Positions 25,123-34,846 of a stretch of DNA of 64,000 nt are shown one piece after another. The DNA is from Tropicibacter oceani. GTDB taxonomy: Bacteria > Pseudomonadota > Alphaproteobacteria > Rhodobacterales > Rhodobacteraceae. Each line of letters opens with the position of its first letter. Position 1 is the first letter of the stretch. The translations under genes and the position numbers were made by a program. The notes beneath the pieces were generated by a model. It did not search any database. It saw only the letters and a program-made list of their open reading frames with translations, and was not told the origin of the DNA. The stretch lies in contig NZ_CP124616.1 in assembly GCF_029958925.1 (NCBI RefSeq), forward strand, positions 2,480,001 to 2,544,000, in the 5' to 3' direction.

Positions 25123-25241
25123 GCGAATGCCGCCCTATGCCTGCCTGAACCTGAGTTACCGCAATTGCGCGGGCTTGAAAAGTCGCAAGCACTGGACCTT
25201 TGCGCCACAACTGCCTAACTCCCCAATAAAGGAGACGAAAC

Positions 25242-25652
25242 ATGGCGCAGGCAGCATTCGAAGAGGTGGTCGAGGACTTCGAATTTCTCGACGATTGGGA
25301 AGACCGCTATCGCATGGTGATCGAAATGGGCAAGGCGATGGACCCGCTGCCCGAGGCGCTCAAGGTCCCCGCCACCAAGGTGGATGGCTGCGCCAGCCAG
25401 GTCTGGCTGCATCCGCAGATCGATGCCGGCATCTACCATTTTCAGGGCGAAAGCGACGCAATGATCGTGCGCGGATTGATCGCGCTGCTGCACCGCCTCT
25501 ACGACGGGCTGCCGGTCAGCCAGGTCGCCGCCGTCGACGCCCGCGCCGAACTGGGCCGGCTTGGCCTGCACGACCACCTCTCGGCGCAGCGCTCGAACGG
25601 GCTGCGTGCCATGATAGACCGCATCCGCGAACAAGCCGCCGCCGCCAACTGA
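25242..25652 (+). CDS. SufE-family sulfur acceptor
   Basis: 136 residues. FLDDWEDRYRMVIEMGK near the start and KVDGCASQVWL near residue 45 are SufE signatures; the Cys in VDGC accepts persulfide sulfur from the cysteine desulfurase SufS. Length is normal. It stands alone, far from any suf operon in the window, with AAAGGAGACGAAAC as a strong ribosome site. The presence of grxD and bolA nearby makes this a small Fe-S neighbourhood. Confidence 0.93.
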   Translation: MAQAAFEEVVEDFEFLDDWEDRYRMVIEMGKAMDPLPEALKVPATKVDGCASQVWLHPQIDAGIYHFQGESDAMIVRGLIALLHRLYDGLPVSQVAAVDARAELGRLGLHDHLSAQRSNGLRAMIDRIREQAAAAN

Positions 25653-25665
25653 CGCCGCGCGCCTG

Positions 25666-25713
25666 TCTTCTTCTTGGGACAAATACTCCGGGGGTGTGGG
25701 GGCTGGCCCCCAC
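25666..25713. repeat. Dispersed repeat copy plus hairpin between sufE-like and M20 genes
   Basis: CTTCTTCTTGGGACAAATAC followed by TCCGGGGG (25668-25694) is an inverted relative of the CCCCGGGATATTTG/CAAAGAAG element at 38741. A 2-nt-loop hairpin with 8-bp arms (GTGGGGGC/GCCCCCAC, 25696-25713) follows directly. It lies between convergent gene ends. Confidence 0.65.
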
Positions 25714-25733
25714 TCCTGTCCTTTGCCGCAGGC

Positions 25734-27107
25734 TCAGCGGCTGATGGCCTCCAGGATCCGCGCCCAGCTGCGGATGCCCTTGTGAAAACTCTCCAGGTCG
25801 TATTTTTCGTTCGGGGAATGGATCTGGTCGTCGTCCTTGCCCCAGCCCACCAGCATCGAATCCATGTCCAGGATGGACTTGAAATAGCCCGCCACGGGGA
25901 TCGAGCCGCCACAGCCGGTAAAGGCCGCCTCGTGCCCCCATTCCGCGCCCAGCACGGCGCGCGCCGCCTCAAAGGCAGGGTGCGAGGTTTCCATCTGACT
26001 GGCCGGCGAGGCGCCATGTGCCTTGAAACTGGCGGTGACGTCATGCGGCAACTGGTCCTGCACCCATTCGCGGAAATTGCGCCGGATGGCATGCGGATCC
26101 TGCGTGCCCACCAGCCGGAAACTGACCTTGGCAGAGGCCTTCGAGGGCAGGACCGTCTTGAACCCGTCGCCGGTATAGCCGCCGATCATGCCGTTGATTT
26201 CCGCCGTCGGCCGCGACCAGATCATTTCCAGCGCGCTGCGGTCCGCCTCGCCGGCCGGCTCGCTCAGCCCGACATCCCCCAGAAAAGCGGTATGATCGAA
26301 CCCCAGCGCCTGCCACTGGGCGGCAATTTCTTCGGGCAATTCCGGCACGCCGTCATAGAAATGCGGCACCTGGATGCGGCCATCGTCGTCGTGCAGGTTG
26401 CCAAGGATCCTTGCCAGCATCCGCAGCGGGTTCATCGCGGCGCCGCCATACATGCCGGAATGCAGGTCCTTGTCGGGGCCGGTCAGGGTGATTTCCTCGC
26501 CGCACAGGCCGCGCAGCTGGGTGATGATCGACGGCACCCGCGATTCGAAAAGCCCGGTGTCGCAGATCAGCGCGACGTCGGCGCGCAACTCCTCGGCGTT
26601 TGCCTTCAGAAAGGGGATCAGCGAGGGCGATCCCGATTCCTCTTCGCCCTCGAAGAAGAAGGTGATCGAACAGGGCAGGGCGCCATGCACCGATTTCCAG
26701 GCCCGGCAGGCTTCGACAAAGGTCATCAGCTGGCCCTTGTCGTCCGAACTGCCGCGCGCCCGGATCACCTTGCCTTTGGCGGTGTCCTCGATGGCCGGAT
26801 CAAAGGGATCGCGGTCCCACAGATCAAGCGGGTCAACGGGCTGCACATCGTAGTGGCCGTAGAACAGCACATGCGGGCCGTCACCCTTGACGTGGCCGAC
26901 CACCATGGGATGCCCCGGCGTCGGGCGTTTCGAGGCCTCGATGCCAAAGCTGGCCAGATCGGCCACCAGCCAGTCGGCGGCGCGGTCGCAATCGGATTTA
27001 TACGCGGGATCGGTCGAGATCGACGGGATTCGCAGCAGATCGAAAAGCCGGTCGGTCGCGGCGGAAAGGTCGGCGTCGATGCGCGACAGGACGGGGTCAA
27101 GGGACAT
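25734..27107 (-). CDS. M20-family zinc peptidase (dipeptidase type)
   Basis: 457 residues. Metal and catalytic motifs in order: HYDVQP (about residue 82), RGSSDDKGQ (about 115), EGEEESGSP (about 150), and the dimerisation domain in the middle (about 190-340), then CGGSIPV. It hydrolyses dipeptides or related amides with two zinc ions in the cytoplasm. MSLDPVLSRIDADL is chosen as start because GGAG lies nine bases upstream and the longer reading is Ala/Arg-rich with no domain. Substrate unknown. Confidence 0.92.
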   Translation of the reverse strand: MSLDPVLSRIDADLSAATDRLFDLLRIPSISTDPAYKSDCDRAADWLVADLASFGIEASKRPTPGHPMVVGHVKGDGPHVLFYGHYDVQPVDPLDLWDRDPFDPAIEDTAKGKVIRARGSSDDKGQLMTFVEACRAWKSVHGALPCSITFFFEGEEESGSPSLIPFLKANAEELRADVALICDTGLFESRVPSIITQLRGLCGEEITLTGPDKDLHSGMYGGAAMNPLRMLARILGNLHDDDGRIQVPHFYDGVPELPEEIAAQWQALGFDHTAFLGDVGLSEPAGEADRSALEMIWSRPTAEINGMIGGYTGDGFKTVLPSKASAKVSFRLVGTQDPHAIRRNFREWVQDQLPHDVTASFKAHGASPASQMETSHPAFEAARAVLGAEWGHEAAFTGCGGSIPVAGYFKSILDMDSMLVGWGKDDDQIHSPNEKYDLESFHKGIRSWARILEAISR

Positions 27108-27243
27108 AAGTGTGGGCTCCTGCTCGGGTTTGCGGCCAAGCCTAGCACCCCGTTGCCCACTGTCCAGAGGGTCAGGTCGTGACCGCCCGCACCCCGGCCG
27201 GTCTTGGGGCAAGGACCGTGCAGGCCCTTGCCCCCTAGTCATT

Positions 27244-27537
27244 TCAGCGTTTGCCGCCGCGTCCGCCACCCTGGCCGCCGCCCTGACCACCGCTGCCGCC
27301 CTGGCCGCTGTTGTCACTGGCGATGCCGCTGGTCTTGCCATGGGCGCTGCGTTTCATCACGCCGCGCATTTCATCCTGCCCGGGGGTGCCGGTGCTTTTC
27401 GACTGGTTGTCGTCGTGGTATTTTTCAAGGACCGTATCCTCGGCCGTTGCCCAGGGATTGGCGTGCGAGGCCTGGACAAAAGTCGCGGTGCCGAAGGCCA
27501 GGGTGGTTGCCAGGGCAAGGGTCGTCATCGGTTTCAT
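27244..27537 (-). CDS. Small secreted Gly-rich protein, unknown function
   Basis: 97 residues. Signal peptide (1-24, MKPMTTLALATTLAFGTATF then VQAS), a charged central part (EKYHDDNQSKS), then a C-terminal run dominated by Gly, Gln and Ser (about 75-97). Probably periplasmic or exported. GGAGCAG precedes the start. Not recognised as a member of any family. It is divergent from hemA across a 400-base region. Confidence 0.65.
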   Translation of the reverse strand: MKPMTTLALATTLAFGTATFVQASHANPWATAEDTVLEKYHDDNQSKSTGTPGQDEMRGVMKRSAHGKTSGIASDNSGQGGSGGQGGGQGGGRGGKR

Positions 27538-27937
27538 TATTTTCTGCTCCGTCGGTTTCTTGCGCGTTTCGGGGGGCTGTCTAACATCGAGAAGTTAAGA
27601 TATGTAAGGTTCGGAATTCGTTAAGTGATTACAATCGGCGGAAAATTGCGTCGGTTTCACGCTTTCGCCGGCCCCCGGGGCGATTCCCTGCTGGGGGCCG
27701 GGGGCGCGAAATCACGGCCGGGGCGGCAAAACCTGTTTCAGATATGCTCCATTTTTGCGGATCGGAGGGGGGAAATGGCCGCCTTGATTGACCCATGTCA
27801 AAGCTGCGACCCTTGGTCCGCCCCTAAACGGTTTACAGAAGTAGACGTGAACGCTAGTTATTCATGAAATTGAATGCGGACAAAGACCGCACGGGCCGCT
27901 CGCAATCGCGTGGCCATGGACCAGAAGGAGGAGCCCG
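27538..27937. other. 400-base intergenic region between the secreted-protein gene and hemA
   Basis: Holds the FNR-type box at 27788-27801 and the hemA ribosome site (AAGGAGG, 27925-27931). A TAAACG hexamer at 27825-27830 would place a start site about 41 bases from the box centre, the spacing of a class II activator, but this promoter is a guess. An 80-codon open frame at 27625-27867 runs through the FNR box and has no supporting signal, so I do not call it a gene. Confidence 0.6.
27788..27801. promoter_or_regulatory. FNR/FnrL-type binding site upstream of hemA
   Basis: TTGAC-CCAT-GTCAA, a perfect inverted repeat with the TTGA-N6-TCAA core of FNR/CRP-family oxygen regulators. It is 137 bases upstream of the hemA start codon. 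In Rhodobacter sphaeroides, FnrL controls hemA and other tetrapyrrole genes through this kind of site. Occupancy here is inferred. Confidence 0.75.
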
Positions 27938-29161
27938 GTGGACTACACCGCGAAACTCGACGACGCCCTGAACCGTCTTCATCAGGAAGGCCGCTATCGG
28001 ACTTTCATCGATATCGAACGGAAGAACGGCCAGTTCCCGCACGCCACCTGGCGCAAGACCGACGGGTCGGAAAAGCCGATCACCGTCTGGTGCGGCAACG
28101 ACTATCTGGGCATGGGTCAGCATCCGGCCGTCCTGTCCGCCATGCACGAGGCGATCGACGCCACCGGCGCAGGGTCGGGCGGCACGCGCAACATTTCGGG
28201 CACCACGGTCTATCACAAGCGGCTCGAAGCCGAGCTGGCGGATCTGCATGCCAAGGAAGCGGCGCTGCTGTTCACCAGCGCCTATATCGCCAATGACGCG
28301 ACGCTTTCGACGCTGCCGAAACTTTTCCCCGGTCTGATCATCTATTCGGATGAGCTGAATCATGCCTCGATGATCGAGGGCGTGCGCCGCAACGGCGGGG
28401 CCAAGCGGATCTTCAAACACAATGATGTCGCGGACTTGCGCGCCAAACTTGAAGAGGATGATCCCGCCGCACCCAAGCTGATCGCCTTTGAATCGGTCTA
28501 TTCGATGGACGGCGATTTCGGCCCGATCGAGGCGATCTGCGATCTGGCGGATGAATTCGGCGCCCTGACCTACATCGACGAAGTGCACGCGGTGGGCATG
28601 TATGGTCCGCGCGGCGCCGGCGTCGCCGAGCGCGACAACCTGATGCACCGCATCGACATCATCAACGGCACCCTGGCCAAGGCCTATGGCGTGATGGGCG
28701 GCTACATCGCCGCATCGGCAAAAATGTGTGATGCCATCAGGTCTTATGCGCCGGGCTTCATCTTTACCACCTCGCTTCCGCCGGCTGTTGCGGCCGGGGC
28801 GGCGGCATCGGTTGCGCATCTCAAGACCGATCAGGCGCTGCGCGAACGGCACCAGACCCAGGCCAGCATCCTCAAGCTGCGGCTCAAGGGGATGGGCCTG
28901 CCGATCATCGATCACGGCAGCCATATCGTGCCGGTGATCGTGGGTGATCCGGTCCATACCAAGAAGCTGTCCGACATGCTGCTGGACGGCTATGGCATCT
29001 ATGTTCAGCCGATCAATTTCCCCACCGTGCCCCGCGGGACCGAGCGTTTGCGCTTTACCCCCTCGCCGGTACACGGTCCGAAAGAGATGGACCATCTTGT
29101 TCACGCAATGGATGAATTGTGGAGCCACTGTGCGCTGAATCGTGCCGAAATGGCCGGTTAA
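27938..29161 (+). CDS. hemA: 5-aminolevulinate synthase
   Basis: 407 residues, the alphaproteobacterial ALAS of the Shemin pathway: condenses glycine and succinyl-CoA with pyridoxal phosphate, the first step to heme and chlorophyll. Motifs: [13 protein letters not shown] (79-90), the PLP-stacking [21 protein letters not shown], and the Schiff-base Lys248 in [12 protein letters not shown], the same residue number as in Rhodobacter capsulatus ALAS. GTG start with a strong AAGGAGG ribosome site. An FNR-type box lies upstream, consistent with oxygen control. Confidence 0.97.
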   Translation: MDYTAKLDDALNRLHQEGRYRTFIDIERKNGQFPHATWRKTDGSEKPITVWCGNDYLGMGQHPAVLSAMHEAIDATGAGSGGTRNISGTTVYHKRLEAELADLHAKEAALLFTSAYIANDATLSTLPKLFPGLIIYSDELNHASMIEGVRRNGGAKRIFKHNDVADLRAKLEEDDPAAPKLIAFESVYSMDGDFGPIEAICDLADEFGALTYIDEVHAVGMYGPRGAGVAERDNLMHRIDIINGTLAKAYGVMGGYIAASAKMCDAIRSYAPGFIFTTSLPPAVAAGAAASVAHLKTDQALRERHQTQASILKLRLKGMGLPIIDHGSHIVPVIVGDPVHTKKLSDMLLDGYGIYVQPINFPTVPRGTERLRFTPSPVHGPKEMDHLVHAMDELWSHCALNRAEMAG

Positions 29162-29287
29162 CCACTGTAAATCCTGTTAAATCGCTTGCGCTGTGTTAAC
29201 CTGCTGGAAATAACCGCCGCACACGAATCGTGACGGTCGGCATTGGGCAGGCAGGGTTATAACGATGGACAGGATGGGGCAGGCCGC

Positions 29288-30946
29288 ATGATCAGGCGCA
29301 AATCCCAAAGCAAAACGGTGGATATTCAGGACTCTCCTCAGAGTTTTGACGATTTCGCTTTGCGTCTTGGTGACGTGATGCGTGGTGAGCGGGCCACCAT
29401 GGGGAAATCGCTGCTGGATGTGCAGCGCGAATTGCGCATCAAGGCCAGTTACATCGCTGCCATCGAAAATTGTGACCCCTCTGCCTTTGACACGCCGGGG
29501 TTCATCGCCGGCTATGTCCGGTCTTACGCCCGCTATCTGGGCATGGACCCGGACGAGGCCTTTGCCGCCTTTTGCGCCGAAAGCGGGTTTTCCGTGGCGC
29601 ATGGCATGTCCAAGGATGCCTCGACCATCCGCAAGCCGCAGCCCGGCGAAATCGCGCGCCCCAAGGCCCGCGATCCGCTGACTGAGCCCAAGCTGGCCTT
29701 TGCCCCCGCTGGTGACAGTTTCCTGTCGCGCATCGAGCCGGGGGCGATCGGGTCGTCGCTGGTGCTGATCGCGCTGATCTCGGGCATCGGTTACGGCGGC
29801 TGGACCGTCCTGCAAGAGGTGCAGCGCGTGCAGCTGGCGCCAGTGGAACAGACCCCCATCGTGCTGAGCGAGCTTGACCCGCTGGATGCCGCCCGCGCGC
29901 CGCAGGCCGACGCCGGGCAGGGTGCGGTCGATGTGGCAGACAGCGGCGCCGCCGGTGTCTTTACACCGCCGACGAACGAAGCCTTTGACCGTCTTTACCG
30001 CCCGCAGGCGCTGGATGTGCCGGTGCTGATCGCGCGCGATGCGCCGATCTCGACGCTTGATCCCGACAGTGGCGGGCTGTTTGCCGGTGCCGGCTCTGGC
30101 TCGGGTCTGCCGCAGGTGCAGGACAGCGCCCTGGCGGTTGCCGCGCTGGATGCGGGCCTTGCCCAGACACCGGTTGCCGCGCCGTTGGAATTTGGTCAGG
30201 GGGTCAGGGTCGTGGCCGCGCGCCCGGCTTGGGTGCAGGTCAAGGATGACACCGGCGCGGTGCTGTATTCCGGCGTGATGAACGCAGGCGATACCTGGGC
30301 TGTGCCGCAGGGCGCTGCCGATCCGGTGATCAAGGTCGGCGAATCCGGCGCTGTCTATTTTGCCGTGAACGGCAAGCTGCATGGCCCCGCCGGGCCGCGC
30401 GGCGCCGTGACCAACAACCTGGCGCTGGACGGGGCGCTGATCGTGGCCGGTTACGATGCCGTTGCCCCGGCCTCTGACCCCGACCTGGCCCCGGTGCTGG
30501 CCAAGCTGGCGCCCGGCGCTGGTGCTGCCGCTCCGACGACGCAACTGGCCGCTGCGCCGGTTGGCACGCAGGTGCCGCAACCGCAGGTTCTGGCCGCCTC
30601 GACGCCCGGCGTGACGATTGTCGCCTCTCGCGAGGCGTGGGTGCGGGTCAAGGCGCCCTCGGGCGCCACCATCTACGAAGCGATCATGCAGCCCGGTGAC
30701 ACCTATCAGGTGCCGCAGACCGAAACCCCGCCGACCATTCGGACCGGCGATGCGGGTGCCGTATACTTTGCGGTCAATGGCAAGACTTACGGCCCTTACG
30801 GCGCTAACGGTGCCGTGGCGGACAACCTGGCCCTGTCGGTCAGCACCGTTACCCAGACCATGGCGGCCGCCGATCCTGCGCAAAATCGCGAATTGGCAAA
30901 GGTTGTCGCCGAATTGAATGCAGTTCAGACCAGTACCCAGGACTGA
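29288..30946 (+). CDS. RodZ-like protein with duplicated C-terminal DUF4115 domain
   Basis: 552 residues. N-terminal helix-turn-helix domain (about 20-85: GKSLLDVQRELRIKASYIAAIE) of the RodZ/HTH_25 type, a single membrane helix (about 155-175), a long disordered linker, then two copies of a DUF4115-like beta domain. The first (about 310-385) holds RVVAARPAWVQVKD and AVYFAVNGKLHGPAG; the second (about 435-515) holds TIVASREAWVRVKA and AVYFAVNGKTYGPYG. RodZ links MreB to the wall-building machinery. Two C-terminal domains are unusual. It sits between hemA and ispG on one strand, as in relatives. The start at 29288 is chosen over 29243 because the extra residues are not part of the HTH. Confidence 0.8.
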   Translation: MIRRKSQSKTVDIQDSPQSFDDFALRLGDVMRGERATMGKSLLDVQRELRIKASYIAAIENCDPSAFDTPGFIAGYVRSYARYLGMDPDEAFAAFCAESGFSVAHGMSKDASTIRKPQPGEIARPKARDPLTEPKLAFAPAGDSFLSRIEPGAIGSSLVLIALISGIGYGGWTVLQEVQRVQLAPVEQTPIVLSELDPLDAARAPQADAGQGAVDVADSGAAGVFTPPTNEAFDRLYRPQALDVPVLIARDAPISTLDPDSGGLFAGAGSGSGLPQVQDSALAVAALDAGLAQTPVAAPLEFGQGVRVVAARPAWVQVKDDTGAVLYSGVMNAGDTWAVPQGAADPVIKVGESGAVYFAVNGKLHGPAGPRGAVTNNLALDGALIVAGYDAVAPASDPDLAPVLAKLAPGAGAAAPTTQLAAAPVGTQVPQPQVLAASTPGVTIVASREAWVRVKAPSGATIYEAIMQPGDTYQVPQTETPPTIRTGDAGAVYFAVNGKTYGPYGANGAVADNLALSVSTVTQTMAAADPAQNRELAKVVAELNAVQTSTQD

Positions 30947-31060
30947 CTGTTTTTCCTGGGCATGTTTTTAAAAACGATTGAATAGCGACGGTGTGAATGT
31001 TGTGCAGGGCTGAGGCCCTGCAGAACGGTTTCGGCGCCACAGACGGATGGACAGACATCA

Positions 31061-32194
31061 ATGACCCATAATCCCCTGCGCCCCTGGCGCAATATCGAAC
31101 GTCGCAAATCGCGCCAGATCATGGTTGGCAATGTGCCCGTCGGGGGGGATGCGCCGATTTCGGTGCAGACGATGACCAACACCATCACCACAGAAATCGC
31201 CGCGACCATCGCGCAGGTGCAGGCCGCGGCGGATGCCGGGGCCGATATCGTGCGGGTGTCGGTGCCCGATCAGGACAGCGCCCGCGCGCTGAAGGAAATC
31301 GTGCGCGAAAGCCCGGTGCCGATCGTTGCGGACATCCATTTCCACTACAAACGCGGGATCGAGGCCGCCGAGGCGGGCGCTGCCTGTCTGCGCATCAACC
31401 CCGGCAACATTGGGTCAGAGGACCGCGTGCGCGAGGTTATCAAGGCCGCGCGTGACAACAACTGCTCCATGCGCATCGGCGTCAATGCCGGCAGCCTTGA
31501 AAAGCATCTGCTGGAAAAATACGGTGAACCGTGCCCCGAGGCCATGGTCGAAAGCGGGCTGGATCACATCAAGATCCTGCAGGACAACGATTTTCACGAA
31601 TTCAAGATCTCGGTCAAGGCGTCCGACGTTTTCCTGTCCGCCGCCGCCTATCAGGCCCTGTCCGAGGCGACGGATGCCCCCCTGCACCTTGGCATCACCG
31701 AGGCTGGCGGGCTGATGTCCGGCACGATCAAAAGCGCCATCGGCCTTGGCAACCTGCTGTGGATGGGCATTGGCGACACGATCCGCGTCAGCCTGAGCGC
31801 CGATCCGGTCGAAGAGGTCAAGGTCGGCTATGACATCCTCAAAAGCCTGGGTCTGCGCCATCGCGGCGTGAACATCATTTCCTGCCCGTCCTGTGCGCGT
31901 CAGGGCTTTGACGTGATCAAGACGGTCGAGGCACTGGAAAAGCGGCTGGAACACATCAAGACCCCGATGAGCCTGTCGATCATCGGCTGTGTCGTGAACG
32001 GCCCCGGCGAGGCGCTGATGACCGACGTCGGCTTTACCGGCGGCGGCGCGGGGGCGGGCATGGTCTATCTGGCGGGCAAGGCCAGCCACAAGCTGTCGAA
32101 CGACCAGATGATCGAACACATCGTCGAACAGGTCGAAAAGAAGGCCGCCCAGCTGGACGCCCTGGCCGCCCAAGACACGAAAGCCGCGGAATAG
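31061..32194 (+). CDS. ispG: 4-hydroxy-3-methylbut-2-enyl diphosphate synthase
   Basis: 377 residues, complete. TIM barrel ([20 protein letters not shown]) followed by the [4Fe-4S] domain with Cys ligands in [13 protein letters not shown] and [12 protein letters not shown]; the Glu in GPGEA is catalytic. It converts MEcPP to HMBPP in the non-mevalonate isoprenoid pathway, taking electrons from flavodoxin or ferredoxin. It precedes a histidine kinase gene by four bases and may share its transcript. Confidence 0.97.
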   Translation: MTHNPLRPWRNIERRKSRQIMVGNVPVGGDAPISVQTMTNTITTEIAATIAQVQAAADAGADIVRVSVPDQDSARALKEIVRESPVPIVADIHFHYKRGIEAAEAGAACLRINPGNIGSEDRVREVIKAARDNNCSMRIGVNAGSLEKHLLEKYGEPCPEAMVESGLDHIKILQDNDFHEFKISVKASDVFLSAAAYQALSEATDAPLHLGITEAGGLMSGTIKSAIGLGNLLWMGIGDTIRVSLSADPVEEVKVGYDILKSLGLRHRGVNIISCPSCARQGFDVIKTVEALEKRLEHIKTPMSLSIIGCVVNGPGEALMTDVGFTGGGAGAGMVYLAGKASHKLSNDQMIEHIVEQVEKKAAQLDALAAQDTKAAE

Positions 32195-32198
32195 CGCC

Positions 32199-33593
32199 GT
32201 GGGCTTTGACCAGGCCACATACGACGCTCTGGACAATTCGGGTATTCCGGCGGACCGGGTTTCTATGGGAACCCTTCTGCAATCCCTGCGCCAAAGCGAT
32301 CCCCGGTTCCAACTGGACGTGGTCAAATTGGTCAATGGCTTTCGGAACCAGGAATACTGGCTGCGCATGGCGGTTCTGGCTTTGGGCAGCCTGACCTTGT
32401 ACCTGCTGCACGGCGATACCATTCCGTTCTTGTTCTTTTCCTTTCACGTGATGACATCGGTGCTGCTGCGGATTGTCCAGATGCGGGCGCCGCAGCGCGC
32501 CACGGCGCGGCAGGTTCTGGCGATCGTCTGCATCGACGCGATCAGCGTCTTTGGCTATTCGGCGACGATCCTGTATTTCGGCACCAGCGGGCTGGACAGC
32601 TATCAGATCATCGCGATGATCCTGTTCGCGGGGTTCTACCTGCATTCGCTTGGCGATCGGCTTCGGGTCTGGTTGTTTTTCGTCAATGACCTGATCGGGC
32701 AGCTTGGTATCTTGATCCTGCAGTTCCAGTGGCTTTGGACAGGCTGGGGATTTGGCGGGCAACCCGACGACATCAGCCTTCAGGACAAGATCATTCTGAC
32801 CTTCTGCGCCGCGGCGCTGCAATTGTATTTCCTGCTTTTGTGCGGCAACGTCCGGCGGGCGCGGCGGCATTTGCAGCAGGCGCAGGAACGCCGTATCGCG
32901 GACGAACGCCTGTTGGCCATTGGCCAGCTGAGCGGCGGCATCGCGCATGATTTCAACAACATGCTGACGGCGGTTCTGGGCAATATCGAACTGTTGCGCC
33001 TGACGGCCAACCCGGTCGAACGCGCCAGCCTTCTGAACGAGGCCGAAAAGGCCGCGCGCCATGGCGCCGATCTGACCAACCAGCTTTTGGCCTATTCGCG
33101 CAAGGCGCAGCTGCGACCGCGCCACATGAAGGTCGAGGACATGCTGTCCCACTGCCTGAGCCGGACCGACACTGTGCTGCGCCCCGAGCAGGAACTGCGG
33201 GTCGAGCGTATCCCGGCGGGTTTGCCCATGGTCTACATGGACCCCGGTCAATTCTGCACCGTGATGAACAGTCTGATCGACAATGCGGCGCAGGCCATGG
33301 GCGACAAGGGTCTGCTGACGATCAGCGTCACTGCCAGCCAGGTTGCCGGCGCGCCGGGCGTGACCATTGCGCTGCGCGATACCGGCGGCGGCATCGCCCC
33401 CGAGATCGCACCGCTGGTCTTCGAGCCCTATTTCACCACCAAGGCCAAGGGGCAGGGCACCGGTCTGGGGCTGGCCATGGCGCGCGGCATCGTAGAACAA
33501 TCGGGCGGCAAGCTGGAGCTGACGTCGGATTACGGGGTTGGAACGACCGTGTTCATTCACCTTCCGGCGCAGGATCCGCAGGCGGCGGGCTAA
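32199..33593 (+). CDS. Membrane sensor histidine kinase
   Basis: 464 residues. Five or six hydrophobic helices between about 50 and 225, with no recognisable ligand domain, then HisKA with LSGGIAHDFNNMLTAVLGNIELL (His acceptor) and a HATPase_c domain with GQGTGLGLAMARGIVEQSGG. The His-box wording resembles CckA-type kinases. There is no receiver domain and no response-regulator gene next to it, so the partner is unknown. GTG at 32199 is used, four bases after ispG; an ATG at residue 23 is an alternative. Its last 41 bases overlap the 3' end of the gene on the other strand. Confidence 0.85.
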   Translation: MGFDQATYDALDNSGIPADRVSMGTLLQSLRQSDPRFQLDVVKLVNGFRNQEYWLRMAVLALGSLTLYLLHGDTIPFLFFSFHVMTSVLLRIVQMRAPQRATARQVLAIVCIDAISVFGYSATILYFGTSGLDSYQIIAMILFAGFYLHSLGDRLRVWLFFVNDLIGQLGILILQFQWLWTGWGFGGQPDDISLQDKIILTFCAAALQLYFLLLCGNVRRARRHLQQAQERRIADERLLAIGQLSGGIAHDFNNMLTAVLGNIELLRLTANPVERASLLNEAEKAARHGADLTNQLLAYSRKAQLRPRHMKVEDMLSHCLSRTDTVLRPEQELRVERIPAGLPMVYMDPGQFCTVMNSLIDNAAQAMGDKGLLTISVTASQVAGAPGVTIALRDTGGGIAPEIAPLVFEPYFTTKAKGQGTGLGLAMARGIVEQSGGKLELTSDYGVGTTVFIHLPAQDPQAAG

Positions 33594-34044
33594 GATAGCG
33601 TTCCAGCACAAAGCCGGGCATCTGGCCGCGGATCAGCCTGTCGGCCATGACATAGGACGGCGTCAGATCCAGCCCCAGCCGCGCCATCACCTGCGCGCTG
33701 TCGGCATCCTTTGCCGTGTCAAAGACCCGCGCCGCAATCCCCAGCCTGGCACAAAGCGCCCGCAGGTCCTGCAAGGCGCGGTCGCAGTCGGGGCAATCGC
33801 TGGAAATGAACAGTGCAATGCGGACCTGTGCATCGGGCGGGCCCAGATCGCCGGGCGCGGCGAACAGCTGGGCGGCCTCGGCACCGATGCGGGCCAGGTC
33901 GGCGGATTTCTCGGCGGCATAGGGATCAACCTGCGCGGTGGGGGCGCGGTCCGCCAGGGCGCGCAGGCGGTCGCGCAATCCGCCGTCCTGCGCCGCCACC
34001 GGGGCGGCGGCGCAAAGCATCAGGGGCAGGGCCCAGCGGCGCAT
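33553..34044 (-). CDS. Periplasmic thioredoxin-fold protein with CPDC motif
   Basis: 163 residues. Signal peptide (MRRWALPLMLCAAAPVAAQ), a short helical linker, then a thioredoxin-like domain with SSDCPDCDRAL near residue 85 and a TPSYVM cis-Pro loop near 130. Probably a thiol-disulfide exchange protein in the periplasm. The ATG at 34044 overlaps the stop of the DsbA-like gene (TGATG), so it is coupled to it. Its 3' end runs 41 bases into the histidine kinase gene on the opposite strand. Confidence 0.7.
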   Translation of the reverse strand: MRRWALPLMLCAAAPVAAQDGGLRDRLRALADRAPTAQVDPYAAEKSADLARIGAEAAQLFAAPGDLGPPDAQVRIALFISSDCPDCDRALQDLRALCARLGIAARVFDTAKDADSAQVMARLGLDLTPSYVMADRLIRGQMPGFVLERYLSPPPADPAPEGE

Positions 34045-34817
34045 CACTGCTCGGCGCGGGCCTGCTCGACGATCTGGCGCATGCCGTCCAGCGGTACGTA
34101 ACCGCGCAGCATCTCGCCGCCCATGACAAAGCTGGGGGTGCCGTTGATCTGCATCCGCTGCGCCAGCGCGCGGGTGTCGGCGATGCGGCGCTGGACCTCG
34201 TCGCTGTCCATCTCGGCCAGGATCGCGTCGGCATCAAGGCCAAGCGTGGTTGCCAGACGGGTCAGGACCGGCTTGCCGGGGCCGCCTTCCAGCGCCATCA
34301 GGGCGTTGTGCACCTGCTCATAGGCTTCGTCGCCGGCGACGATCTGGGTGGCGATGGCGAATTTCGACGACACCAAGGACGCTTCGCCCAGGATCGGGAA
34401 TTCCTTGACGATCAGGCGGATGTTGCCATCGGTCTTGATCAGCTCTTCGACCTCGGGGAAGGCCTTGCGGCAATAGCCACAGCGGTAATCCATGAATTCG
34501 ACGATGGTGATGTCGCCTTCGGGGTTGCCGCCGACCCAGCTGTAGCCGTCGTTGAACAGGGCCTCGGCGTTGGTTTCCACCAGCGCGTCATCCGCGGCGG
34601 CTTGCTGCTGGGCCTCTTGCTGTTCCAGCAGGGCGACGGCCTCCATGATGACCTGCGGGTTGGTCATCAGGTAATCGCGCACCTTCGCGCCAAAGGCGGC
34701 CTCCTGCTCGGGGCTCATGTTGCCAAAGTCGATTTCCTCGGCTTGGGCCGCCCCGCCAAGGGTCAGCGCTGCGATCAGCGCCAGCGGGCGCAAGGGGCGA
34801 AAGGTAAGGTGGGTCAT
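34044..34817 (-). CDS. DsbA-family thiol:disulfide interchange protein
   Basis: 257 residues. Signal peptide (MTHLTFRPLRPLALIAALTL then GGAAQA), an N-terminal helical extension with a Gln-rich stretch (LLEQQEAQQQAAADDALVE, about 60-80) and a DsbA/Com1-like domain with MDYRCGYCRKAF and the cis-Pro loop NGTPSFVMGGE. The N-terminal helix resembles the oligomerising segment of ScsC/Com1 proteins. It oxidises or isomerises cysteines in the periplasm. GGAG precedes the start. It is translationally coupled to the CPDC protein downstream. Confidence 0.88.
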   Translation of the reverse strand: MTHLTFRPLRPLALIAALTLGGAAQAEEIDFGNMSPEQEAAFGAKVRDYLMTNPQVIMEAVALLEQQEAQQQAAADDALVETNAEALFNDGYSWVGGNPEGDITIVEFMDYRCGYCRKAFPEVEELIKTDGNIRLIVKEFPILGEASLVSSKFAIATQIVAGDEAYEQVHNALMALEGGPGKPVLTRLATTLGLDADAILAEMDSDEVQRRIADTRALAQRMQINGTPSFVMGGEMLRGYVPLDGMRQIVEQARAEQ

Positions 34818-34846
34818 GTCGTCTCCGGCTGGTGAAAAGAATTGCG

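Noticed and set aside
27625-27867. 80-codon frame upstream of hemA
   Set aside because: No ribosome site, runs through the FNR box, and its composition looks like non-coding GC-rich sequence.
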